A stretch of DNA of 64,000 bases. Source: Halomonas sp. H10-9-1 (GTDB taxonomy: Bacteria; Pseudomonadota; Gammaproteobacteria; Pseudomonadales; Halomonadaceae). Below, piece after piece: positions 35,022-42,691 of the stretch; positions within the stretch are counted from its first letter, which is position 1, and each line of letters opens with the position of its first letter. The stretch spans positions 1,364,001 through 1,428,000 of the forward strand of contig NZ_JAMSHO010000001.1 in NCBI RefSeq assembly GCF_040147005.1, given 5' to 3'. The notes beneath the pieces were generated by a model. The model was not told the origin of the DNA. It made no database searches and saw only the letters and a program-made list of their open reading frames with translations. Position numbers and translations under genes: made by a program.

Positions 35022-35056
35022 CGCCGCCGGGGGCTCGCCTCCGGCGGCGTCTTGTT
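35022..35056 (+). terminator. Intrinsic terminator after second binding protein
   Basis: A 9-bp stem, CGCCGCCGG / CCGGCGGCG, with a 10-base loop is followed by TCTTGTT. It lies 22 bases after the stop, and a new promoter follows, so the operon begun at 27166 probably ends here. Confidence 0.65.
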
Positions 35057-35068
35057 GGTGAGTATTGC

Positions 35069-35110
35069 ATGGCACCCTGTTTGCCATCTTTCGCCAAGCC
35101 TCGGTAGTAT
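35069..35110 (+). promoter_or_regulatory. Promoter with operator-like repeat for second oxidoreductase
   Basis: TTGCCA (35081-35086) and TAGTAT (35105-35110) are spaced 18 bases apart. An inverted repeat ATGGCA / TGCCAT (35069-35074 and 35082-35087) overlaps the -35 box, as a repressor site would. It lies 40 bases before the gene start. The regulator is unknown. Confidence 0.45.
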
Positions 35111-35149
35111 GGTGGAAAGGTGTTGAATAAAATTTCCAAAGGGGGTCTC

Positions 35150-36442
35150 ATGTCCGTCTCGTTCGAGCCCGATCACGCCGCGTCCTGGTACGCCGCCACC
35201 GCCAACCCCGCCGCCGAGCGCCCGGCCCTCGAGGGCGAGGTCGAATGCGACGTCTGCGTGGTGGGCGCCGGCTTCACCGGCATCTCCGCCGCCCTGCACC
35301 TGGCCGAGCGCGGCCTCTCGGTGGTGGTGCTGGAGGCGGTCAGGGTCGGCTACGGCGCCTCCGGGCGCAACGGTGGCCAGATCGTCAACAGCTACAGCCG
35401 CGACATGGACGTCATCGAGGCGAAGTACGGCGCCGAGATCGCCCGCGCCTTGGGCGACATGGCCTTCGAGGGCAACCGCATCATCCGCGAGCGGGTCGCG
35501 CGCTACGCCATCGACTGCGACCTCGCCGACGGCAACCTCTTCGCCGCCTGCAACGCCAAGCAGCTCGAGGGCCTGCGCGAGCACCAGGCGCTGTGGGAGC
35601 GCTACGGCTACCGCGAGCTGGAGCTGCTGGAGGGGGACGCGCTCAAGCGCGAGGTCAATTCCGACCGCTACACCGGCGCCCTGGTGGACCACGGCGGCGG
35701 CCACCTGCACCCGCTCAACCTGGTGCTGGGCCAGGCGGCGGCGGTCGAGTCGCTGGGCGGGCGCATCTTCGAGTACTCGCCGGTAACCGCCCTTGAACAT
35801 GGGGAGCCCGTGGTGGTGACCACCGCCAACGGCCGGGTGCGCGCCGAACGGGTGGTGATGGCGGGCAACGCCTACCTCAAGGGCGTGCTGCCGGAGATCG
35901 AGGGCAGGTCGATGCCCTGCGGCACCCAGATCATCACCACCGAGCCGCTGGGCGAAAAGCGTGCCCGTGAGCTGATTCCCAATGGCCTGGCGGTGGAGGA
36001 CTGCAACTACCTGCTCGACTACTATCGGCTGACTCGTGACAACCGCCTGCTCTACGGCGGCGGGGTCAACTACGGTGGCAGCGACCCGGCGGATATCACC
36101 GCGGTGATCCGCCCCAAGATGCTCAAGACCTTCCCCCAGCTTGCCGACGTGGCGATCGACTACGCCTGGAGCGGCACCTTCCTGATGACCCTCAGTCGCC
36201 TGCCCCAATTCGGGGTGGTCAACGGCAATGTCTACTATGCCCAGGGCTACTCCGGCCACGGGGTCACCTGCACCCACCTGGCCGGCAAGCTGATCGCCGA
36301 GGTGATGCATGGCCAGGGGGAGCGCTTCGATGCCTTCGCCGGGTTGCCCCAGCTGCCGTTCCCGGGTGGCCGCCTGCTGCGGGTGCCGCTCTCGGCCATC
36401 GGCGCCTGGTATTACCAGACCCGCGACAGGCTGGGGCTATGA
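35150..36442 (+). CDS. puuB: FAD-dependent oxidoreductase, PuuB-like (copy 2)
   Basis: A 430-residue DAO-family flavoprotein closely related to copy 1 at 27166. It has CVVGAGFTGISAALHLAERG, VGYGASGRNGGQIVNSYSRD and YYAQGYSGHGVTCTHLAGK. The ATG at 35150 after GGGGGT matches the family start; a GTG 30 bases upstream is less likely. It has its own promoter. GRNGGQ (against GRSGGQ in copy 1) is the commoner PuuB form, so this may be the main gamma-glutamylputrescine oxidase; that is inference. Confidence 0.88.
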   Translation: MSVSFEPDHAASWYAATANPAAERPALEGEVECDVCVVGAGFTGISAALHLAERGLSVVVLEAVRVGYGASGRNGGQIVNSYSRDMDVIEAKYGAEIARALGDMAFEGNRIIRERVARYAIDCDLADGNLFAACNAKQLEGLREHQALWERYGYRELELLEGDALKREVNSDRYTGALVDHGGGHLHPLNLVLGQAAAVESLGGRIFEYSPVTALEHGEPVVVTTANGRVRAERVVMAGNAYLKGVLPEIEGRSMPCGTQIITTEPLGEKRARELIPNGLAVEDCNYLLDYYRLTRDNRLLYGGGVNYGGSDPADITAVIRPKMLKTFPQLADVAIDYAWSGTFLMTLSRLPQFGVVNGNVYYAQGYSGHGVTCTHLAGKLIAEVMHGQGERFDAFAGLPQLPFPGGRLLRVPLSAIGAWYYQTRDRLGL

Positions 36443-36548
36443 CCCCTGTCGCCTGCGCGCGACACCACGACAACCTTCATGCAACGTCCCGGCGCTATCT
36501 TCCCGGTGGCGCCGCGCCTGTCTATGCTCTTGTCACGGGGGTGCAGGA

Positions 36549-36618
36549 GGCGCCGCCTCTCATCTAGATATCGGTCATGCCATCCTGGAGAGACTGTCGA
36601 ATCGAAGCAGGCGGCGCC
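36549..36618 (+). promoter_or_regulatory. Long-range inverted repeat in leader of the glycine-zipper gene
   Basis: A perfect 9-bp inverted repeat GGCGCCGCC / GGCGGCGCC (36549-36557 and 36610-36618) encloses 52 bases, 23 bases before the next ATG. The closed shape resembles the P1 helix of a structured leader RNA, but I cannot match the inside to a known riboswitch. Confidence 0.35.
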
Positions 36619-36641
36619 CTTGAGCGCTCAGGAGGTGACAG

Positions 36642-37310
36642 ATGAACAAGTCGATTGTGGTAGGCACGACCCTGTCCGTGCTGGGCCTGGGCGGGCTGGC
36701 CTTCGGGGCCTGGCAGGTGCAGCAGCCGAGCGGTCCTCGCTACGCAGAGATCGTGGGGGTGCAGCCGGTGACCCGCAGCGTGGAGCGTCCCCGTGAGGTG
36801 TGCGAGGACGTGGAACGGGTGGTCAACGAGCAGGTGCCGGTGGAGGTACCAGTGCAGGCCCCCTCCGGGCCGGCGGCGAGCCGCGACCCGCACCGCATCG
36901 TCGGCAGCGCGGCGGGGGCCCTGGTGGGCGGCCTGCTGGGCAACCAGGTGGGCGGCGGCAGTGGCAAGAAGATCGCCACCGTGGCCGGCGCCATCGGCGG
37001 TGCCCTGGCCGGGCGCGAGGTGCAGGAGCGGGTCGAGGCGCGCCAGCATGCCCAGGCGGGCGGCCAGGTGCGCTACGAGACGCGTTACGAGACCCGCGAG
37101 CGGGTGGTCACCGAGGAGCAGTGCCGCACGGTCATGGAGACGCACCAGGAGACGCACGGCTATGACGTCACCTACCGCCTCGATGGCGAGGAGCTCATCC
37201 ACCGCCTGGAGGAACCGCCCCAGGCCGAGCGCCTGCCGGTCGTCGACGGCGAGGTGCAGTGGCGGGCCGGGTCCGGGGAGGCGTCGGCCGAGGCCATCAC
37301 CGAGGCATAA
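36642..37310 (+). CDS. Glycine-zipper 2TM-domain protein
   Basis: A 222-residue protein with an N-terminal hydrophobic segment (VVGTTLSVLGLGGLAFGAW, about 6-24), then a linker. A glycine zipper of the 17-kDa surface-antigen type follows: VGSAAGALVGGLLGNQVGGG and KIATVAGAIGGALAG (about 87-125). The tail carries EEQCRTVMETHQETHGYDVTY, also family-typical. It is probably an envelope protein. GGAGGTGACAG provides a strong ribosome binding site. The 3' end lies 12 bases before the IS1182 target site. Its link to polyamine genes is only positional. Confidence 0.8.
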   Translation: MNKSIVVGTTLSVLGLGGLAFGAWQVQQPSGPRYAEIVGVQPVTRSVERPREVCEDVERVVNEQVPVEVPVQAPSGPAASRDPHRIVGSAAGALVGGLLGNQVGGGSGKKIATVAGAIGGALAGREVQERVEARQHAQAGGQVRYETRYETRERVVTEEQCRTVMETHQETHGYDVTYRLDGEELIHRLEEPPQAERLPVVDGEVQWRAGSGEASAEAITEA

Positions 37311-37326
37311 GGCGCGCCGCGCCTAG

Positions 37327-38906
37327 CAGTCTGTCGGGTTTTCGATAATGCCGTGAGATACTCTCAGCATGCCGCCACTACTGGAACGTCGCCATGAGTC
37401 GCTTCATCCCCGTTGACCGCCAGACCGACTATCTCCTGCCGCCTTCGGTGGATGAGTGGCTGCCCGATGGCCACCTGGCACGGTTCGTGGTGGATGTTGT
37501 CGAGCAGCTGGACCTCTCGGCATTAACGCGGCGCTACGCCGGCCGCGGGCACAAGGCGCATCACCCGGCGGTACTGCTGAGCCTGCTGGTCTACGGCTAC
37601 GCCACCGGGGTGGTCTCCAGCCGCAAGATCGAGCGCGCCACCTATGACTCGGTGGCGTTCCGTTACCTGGCCGCCAATACCCATCCCGACCATGACACGC
37701 TGGCCACCTTTCGCCGCCGCTTTCTGCCGGAACTGGAACAGTTGTTCGTGCAGGTGCTGTTGCTGGCCCGCGAGATGAAGCTGCTCAAGCTCGGCACCAT
37801 CGCCCTGGACGGCACCAAGCTCAAGGCCAACGCCAGCAAGCACAAGGCGCTATCGTATGGCCACGCCAAGAAGCTGGAGGCGCAGTTCAGGGCTGAGGTG
37901 AAAGCGCTGACGCAGCGGGCCGAGTCGGCGGACAAGGAGGATGCGGCCGATGGCATGGATATCCCCGCCGAGATTGCCCGCCGTGAAGCACGCCTGGCGG
38001 CCATCGCCGAGGCGAAGGCCAAGATCGAGGCGCGTGCCGAGGAGCGGGACGCCACCGAGCAAGCCGCCTACCAGGAAAAGGTGGCGCGACGAGACGCACA
38101 GCGCAAGGCCGGCAAGAAGCCCCGTGGGCGTGATCCCGAACCGCCGACTGGCGGCCCGCGTGACAAGGACCAGATCAACTTCACCGACCCGCAGTCTCGC
38201 ATCATGCCGGTCACCGGCAAGGGGTTTGATCAGTGCTACAACGCCCAGGCCGCCGTCGATACCGAGAGTCTGCTGGTGACCCATGTCCACGTCACTCAGG
38301 CGACCAACGACAAGCAGCAAGTCATGCCGTTACTGACGGCCTGGCAGGGTTACCCGGAGACGCTGGGCAAGCCTGACCACCTGCTGGGTGATACCGGCTA
38401 CTTCAGTACCGCCAATATCCAGGCCTGCCATGACCATGGTATCGAACCGCTATTGGCGATGAAGCGTGACATCCATCACCTGCCGGTCTTCGAACGTTTC
38501 GCCGCGGACCCGCCCGCACCGGAGAGCGAGGATCCCGTCGAGCACATGGCGTACCGCTTGAAGACGCAGGCGGGCCGAGCGCTCTATGCGCTGCGCAAGC
38601 ACACGGTGGAGCCGGTCTTCGGGATCATCAAACACGTGATGGGATTCCGGCAGTTCTCGCTACGCGGTCTGGATAAGGTCAGCGGTGAGTGGCGACTGGC
38701 CACCCTGGCATGGAATATCAAGCGGATGCATCGCTTGGCAGCAGGCTGAGGGCCGTCCCTTAGCCTGATAGGGCGGCGTCACAAGCGCTCAGGCCACTCC
38801 AGGATCGCCGAACGACGCCAGGTTGCTGACATGGCCGGCGCCAACACGAAAAACTGAGAGAAGCAGGCGTCGCCACTGTGAGCGACACCCATAACCCGAC
38901 AGACTG
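37327..38906 (+). mobile_element. IS1182-family insertion sequence
   Basis: Terminal inverted repeats begin CAGTCTGTCGGGTT on both sides (left at 37327, right ending 38906), and a 4-bp CTAG target duplication flanks them (37323-37326 and 38907-38910). The element is 1,580 bp with one transposase gene. The right CTAG contains the stop codon of the minus-strand puuA gene, so insertion did no damage. Clean ends and matching target repeats suggest a fairly recent, intact insertion. Confidence 0.92.
37394..38749 (+). CDS. IS1182-family DDE transposase
   Basis: A 451-residue transposase. The N-terminal DUF772 region has MSRFIPVDRQTDYLLPPSVD and LVYGYATGVVSSRKIERATY. The first catalytic Asp is in TIALDGTKLKANASKHKAL, and a charged, Lys/Glu-rich insertion (about 150-250) follows. 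The second Asp is in LLGDTGYFS, and the Glu in HTVEPVFGIIKHVMGFRQF. It appears intact. Between its stop and the right IS end are 157 non-coding bases of the element. Confidence 0.93.
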   Translation: MSRFIPVDRQTDYLLPPSVDEWLPDGHLARFVVDVVEQLDLSALTRRYAGRGHKAHHPAVLLSLLVYGYATGVVSSRKIERATYDSVAFRYLAANTHPDHDTLATFRRRFLPELEQLFVQVLLLAREMKLLKLGTIALDGTKLKANASKHKALSYGHAKKLEAQFRAEVKALTQRAESADKEDAADGMDIPAEIARREARLAAIAEAKAKIEARAEERDATEQAAYQEKVARRDAQRKAGKKPRGRDPEPPTGGPRDKDQINFTDPQSRIMPVTGKGFDQCYNAQAAVDTESLLVTHVHVTQATNDKQQVMPLLTAWQGYPETLGKPDHLLGDTGYFSTANIQACHDHGIEPLLAMKRDIHHLPVFERFAADPPAPESEDPVEHMAYRLKTQAGRALYALRKHTVEPVFGIIKHVMGFRQFSLRGLDKVSGEWRLATLAWNIKRMHRLAAG

Positions 38907-40283
38907 CTAGACGTGGCGCAGGTACCAGTCGGTCTCCAGGCGGCTGACATGCTGCATCGCCTGGTCACGCTCGGCGCGGCGGTTGGCCAGGAAGACCCCG
39001 AGGAAGTTGCCGCCCAGGGCCGCGCCGAGCGGCTCGCTCGCCTCGAGCAGTTCCAGTGACTGGCGCCAGCTGTTGGTCAGGCTGGTCGCGACCTGGTCGT
39101 AGGCGTTGCCGGTGATCGGGGGCGGGGGCGCGAGCTCGCCGGAGAGCCCGTGCTCGATGCCGGCCAGTAGGGCGGCCAGCAGCAGGTAGGGGTTGGCGTC
39201 GGCACCGGCCACCCGGTGCTCCAGGCGCCGCGCCGCGTTGGGGCCGGAGGGGATGCGGATCGCCACCGAGCGGTTGTCGAAGCCCCAGGTGGGGGCCATG
39301 GGCACGTAGAGCCCCGGCTGGAAGCGGCGGAAGGAGTTGAGGTTCGGCGCGAACAGCGCCACGCTCGCCGGCATCAGCGCCAGCAGGCCGGCGATGGCCT
39401 GCTTTAGCGTCGTGCTGCCCAGCACGTCGCCCTCGGCGTCGGCGAAGACGTTCTCCCCGGCCGCGTCCAGCAGGCTGATATGCACATGGGTGCCGTTGCC
39501 CGCCTCCAGGCCGTAGGGCTTGGCCATGAAGGTGGCCTCGACGCCGTGGTTCTGGGCCACCCCCTTGATCAGCCGCTTGAGCAGCACCGCCGCGTCGCAG
39601 GCGGCCAGCACGTCCGCGCCATGCTTGAGGGTGATCTCGAACTGGCCCGGGGCACACTCCTTGAGCATGGTGTCCAGCGGTAGCCCCTGGGCCTCGGCGG
39701 CCGCCTGCACCTCGCCGAGGAAGTCGGCGTACTCGTCGAGCTCGCCGACCGAATAGAGCTGGCTGTGGTGGGCCCGCTCGCCGGTGGCGGGCGAGCAGGG
39801 CGGCTGGATGCCGCCGGCGGCATCGCGCTCGCGATCCACCAGGTAGAACTCCATCTCCACGGCGACCACCGGGGTCAGGCCGCGCTCGGCCAGGCGCGCC
39901 AGCTGGCGCGCCAGCACCCGTCGCGGCTCGGCGAAGAAGCCCGTCCCATCCGGCTCCTCCATGGCCATCAGCAGCTGGGCCTGACGCCCCTGGCGGCGCC
40001 AGGGGGTAGGCATCAGGGTGCCGGGCAACGGCCGGCAGACCCGGTCGGCGTCACCGCTGGCCAGCCCCAGCCCGGTCTCCTCGATGGTGTTGCCGAGGAT
40101 GTCCAGGGCATACACCGAGGCGGGCAGGTTGATGCCCTGGGTGTAGGCCTTCTCGAGGTTCTCCCGCGCCACCCGCTTGCCGCGCAGCACGCCGTTCAGG
40201 TCGCTGATCAGCAGGTCGACGGTCTCGATCTCGGGATGACGGGCGAGGAAGTCTCGTGCCTCGGCGGCGGGGTGTGGCGACAT
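38907..40283 (-). CDS. puuA: Gamma-glutamylputrescine synthetase-type GS (copy 2)
   Basis: A 458-residue PuuA/SpuB-group glutamate-amine ligase. It has VDLLISDLNGVLRGKRV near the N-terminus, VVAVEMEFYLVDRERDAAGG, the catalytic GNGTHVHISLLDAAGE, and LEHRVAGADANPYLLLAALL. It is only distantly similar to copy 1 at 32488. It is divergent from puuD, pointing to the PuuA of the gamma-glutamylputrescine pathway. Its TAG stop lies in the CTAG target duplicated by IS1182. Confidence 0.9.
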   Translation of the reverse strand: MSPHPAAEARDFLARHPEIETVDLLISDLNGVLRGKRVARENLEKAYTQGINLPASVYALDILGNTIEETGLGLASGDADRVCRPLPGTLMPTPWRRQGRQAQLLMAMEEPDGTGFFAEPRRVLARQLARLAERGLTPVVAVEMEFYLVDRERDAAGGIQPPCSPATGERAHHSQLYSVGELDEYADFLGEVQAAAEAQGLPLDTMLKECAPGQFEITLKHGADVLAACDAAVLLKRLIKGVAQNHGVEATFMAKPYGLEAGNGTHVHISLLDAAGENVFADAEGDVLGSTTLKQAIAGLLALMPASVALFAPNLNSFRRFQPGLYVPMAPTWGFDNRSVAIRIPSGPNAARRLEHRVAGADANPYLLLAALLAGIEHGLSGELAPPPPITGNAYDQVATSLTNSWRQSLELLEASEPLGAALGGNFLGVFLANRRAERDQAMQHVSRLETDWYLRHV

Positions 40284-40524
40284 GGCGTGACGTCCCTTGT
40301 TCTGCTTGGCATGGCGCTATCTTTGAGGGTGGCTCGGGGTGTTGTCAAATTCTTTACGGCGAGCCGGCCGGTTGTCCGCCGCGCCGGCGCCTCGAAGTTG
40401 CCTCTTTATTCCAGCTTTACTGATCCTTCCTGACGTCTGCCGGGGTGTCGCTTGGCATCGGCGGTGTGACGCGCTATGTTGAGCAAAGCATAACATCTGG
40501 CTTCATAACCGAGAGGAGGGCGCC
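40284..40524. promoter_or_regulatory. Divergent promoter region of puuA and puuD
   Basis: This 241-base gap separates two divergent genes of the pathway. On the minus strand a consensus -35 TTGACA (40348-40343) lies ahead of an AAAGAT-like -10 for puuA. On the plus side an imperfect ATGTT / AACAT repeat near 40470-40495 lies just upstream of puuD. These are candidate operators for the PuuR-like repressor encoded at 44290. Exact sites are uncertain. Confidence 0.4.
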
Positions 40525-41304
40525 ATGTCGTCCCGACCCCTGGTGGGCGTGATCGCCTGCCGTCGCGAGGTGGAGGGCCATCCGGCCCACATGGTCACCG
40601 ACAAGTACCTGGCCGCGCTGCGCGAGTACGGCCTGGCGCCGGTGATCCTGCCGGTCTGGGAAGATGCCGTGGCCGGCGACCTGCCGGCCCACCTCGATGG
40701 CCTGCTGCTCACCGGCAGCTACACCAACATGGCGCCGGGACGCTACGGCGCCGAGCGGGCCCCGGAGAATACCCGCGACGACCGGGATCGGGATGCCGCC
40801 GCCCTGGCCTGGATTCCCGCCGCCCTCGACCTCGGCCTGCCGCTGTTCGGCATCTGTCGCGGCTTCCAGGAGCTCAACGTGGCCTTCGGCGGCACCCTGC
40901 ACCAGGCGGTGCAGACGGTACCGGGGCTGATCGACCATCGCGAGCCCGAGGGCGAGCGGGCGGAGAAGTACGCCCCGAGCCACGACCTTGCCATCGTGCC
41001 CGGTGGGCGGCTGGCCGCGCTCCATCCCGAGCCCACCTCGCGGGTGAACTCGCTTCACCAGCAGGGCATCGCCAGCCTGGGGCCGGGCCTGGTCGCCGAG
41101 GCCCACGCCCCGGACGGGCTCATCGAGGCGATCTCGGTGCGCGATGCCCCGGGCTTCGCCCTGGCGGTGCAGTGGCACCCCGAGTGGCAGCCCCGCGAGC
41201 ATCCTCTCTACGACGCCCTGTTCCGCGCCTTCGCCGCGGCCTGCGAGGCGCGCCACGCCCACCGTGTCCAGTCCCCGGGAGCCCTCGACCATGCAGACGC
41301 CTGA
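40525..41304 (+). CDS. puuD: Gamma-glutamyl-GABA hydrolase PuuD
   Basis: A 259-residue class-I glutamine-amidotransferase-like hydrolase that releases GABA from gamma-glutamyl-GABA, the last step of the Puu route. The nucleophile Cys111 is in LFGICRGFQELN (E. coli C114), and the His/Glu pair is in VQWHPEWQ. A GAGGAGG Shine-Dalgarno precedes the ATG. Its 3' end overlaps the aminotransferase gene by 14 bases. Confidence 0.92.
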   Translation: MSSRPLVGVIACRREVEGHPAHMVTDKYLAALREYGLAPVILPVWEDAVAGDLPAHLDGLLLTGSYTNMAPGRYGAERAPENTRDDRDRDAAALAWIPAALDLGLPLFGICRGFQELNVAFGGTLHQAVQTVPGLIDHREPEGERAEKYAPSHDLAIVPGGRLAALHPEPTSRVNSLHQQGIASLGPGLVAEAHAPDGLIEAISVRDAPGFALAVQWHPEWQPREHPLYDALFRAFAAACEARHAHRVQSPGALDHADA

Positions 41305-42691
41305 CTACCAGCGCCTCGACCGCGCCCACCATCTGCACCCCTTCACCGACTTCAAGGCCCTGGGCGAGGAGGGCAGTCGCATCATCGAGCGCGGCGAGGG
41401 GGTCTACATCATCGACTCCGAGGGCAACCGCATCCTCGACGGCATGGCCGGCCTGTGGTGCGTCAACCTCGGCTACGGCCGTGAGGAGCTGGTGGAGGCG
41501 GCCGCCGCCCAGATGCGTCAGCTCCCCTACTACAACAACTTCTTCAAGACCACCCATCCGCCGGCGGTGAAACTCGCCGAGACCCTCTGCCGCCTGGCGC
41601 CTGGTCACCTCAACCGCGTCTTCTTCACCGGCTCCGGCTCCGAGGCCAACGACACCGTGCTGCGCATGGTGCGCCGCTACTGGGCGCTCAAGGGGCAGCC
41701 CGAGAAGCAGTGGGTGATCGGCCGCGAGAACGCCTACCACGGCTCCACCGTGGCCGGCATGAGCCTGGGCGGCATGGCGCCAATGCACGAGCAGGGTGGC
41801 CCCTGTGTGCCCGGCATCGCCCATGTGCGCCAGCCCTACTGGTTTGGAGAGGGGCGGTTCGGCGAGGAGCGTGACCGGTCGCCCGAGGCCTTCGGCCGCG
41901 AGTGCGCCGCGGCACTGGAGGCGAAGATCCGCGAGCTCGGAGAGGAGAACGTGGCCGCCTTCATCGCCGAGCCGGTGCAGGGCGCTGGCGGGGCCATCAT
42001 CCCCCCCGCAAGCTACTGGCCGGCGGTGAAGGCGGTGCTCGAGAAGTACGACATCCTGCTGGTGGTGGACGAGGTGATCTGCGGCTTCGGCCGGCTGGGG
42101 GAGTGGTTCGGCAGCGTCCACTACGACCTCGAGCCGGACCTGATGCCGATCGCCAAGGGGCTCTCCTCGGGCTACCTGCCCATCGGCGGGGTGCTGGTGG
42201 GCGATCGCGTCGCCGAGACCCTGATCGAGGAGGGCGGCGAGTTCTTCCACGGCTTCACCTACTCCGGCCATCCCACCTGCGCCGCCGTGGCGCTCAAGAA
42301 CCTCGAGCTGATGGAGGCCGAGGGCGTGGTCGAGCGAGTGCGTGACGACCTGGGCCCCTACCTGGCGAAGCGCTGGCGGGAGCTGGCGGAGCATCCGCTG
42401 GTGGGGGAGGCGCGTTCGCTGGGGCTGATCGGGGCGCTTGAGCTGATCGACCCCGCCAGCGGCCAGCGCTTCGACAAGGCGCTCGGAGTGGGCAACCTGT
42501 GTCGCGATCTGTGCTTCGCTTCGGGGCTGGTGATGCGCTCGGTGGGCGATACCATGATCATCTCACCGCCCCTGGTGATCACCCATGCCGAGATCGACGA
42601 GCTGGTCGACAAGGCGCGCGCCGCGCTAGATGCTACCCTGGGCCGACTGGCCGAGACGACCACCGATCAGCAGCAGGAGATTCCCGTATGA
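41291..42691 (+). CDS. spuC: Polyamine:pyruvate aminotransferase (SpuC-like)
   Basis: A 466-residue class-III PLP aminotransferase. Family blocks are GVYIIDSEGNRILDGMAGLW, VFFTGSGSEANDTVLRMVRR, LLVVDEVICGFGRLGEWFGS, and the PLP lysine in LMPIAKGLSSGYLPIGG. It resembles SpuC of Pseudomonas, which transaminates putrescine, cadaverine or similar with pyruvate. The ATG at 41291 gives the family start; the upstream frame shadows puuD. The stop overlaps the aldehyde dehydrogenase by ATGA. Confidence 0.88.
   Translation: MQTPDYQRLDRAHHLHPFTDFKALGEEGSRIIERGEGVYIIDSEGNRILDGMAGLWCVNLGYGREELVEAAAAQMRQLPYYNNFFKTTHPPAVKLAETLCRLAPGHLNRVFFTGSGSEANDTVLRMVRRYWALKGQPEKQWVIGRENAYHGSTVAGMSLGGMAPMHEQGGPCVPGIAHVRQPYWFGEGRFGEERDRSPEAFGRECAAALEAKIRELGEENVAAFIAEPVQGAGGAIIPPASYWPAVKAVLEKYDILLVVDEVICGFGRLGEWFGSVHYDLEPDLMPIAKGLSSGYLPIGGVLVGDRVAETLIEEGGEFFHGFTYSGHPTCAAVALKNLELMEAEGVVERVRDDLGPYLAKRWRELAEHPLVGEARSLGLIGALELIDPASGQRFDKALGVGNLCRDLCFASGLVMRSVGDTMIISPPLVITHAEIDELVDKARAALDATLGRLAETTTDQQQEIPV

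Noticed and set aside
36558-36640. Glycine riboswitch before the glycine-zipper gene
   Set aside because: CTGGAGAGACTG recalls part of the aptamer, but the conserved CCGAAGG core is absent and the downstream gene is not linked to glycine metabolism.
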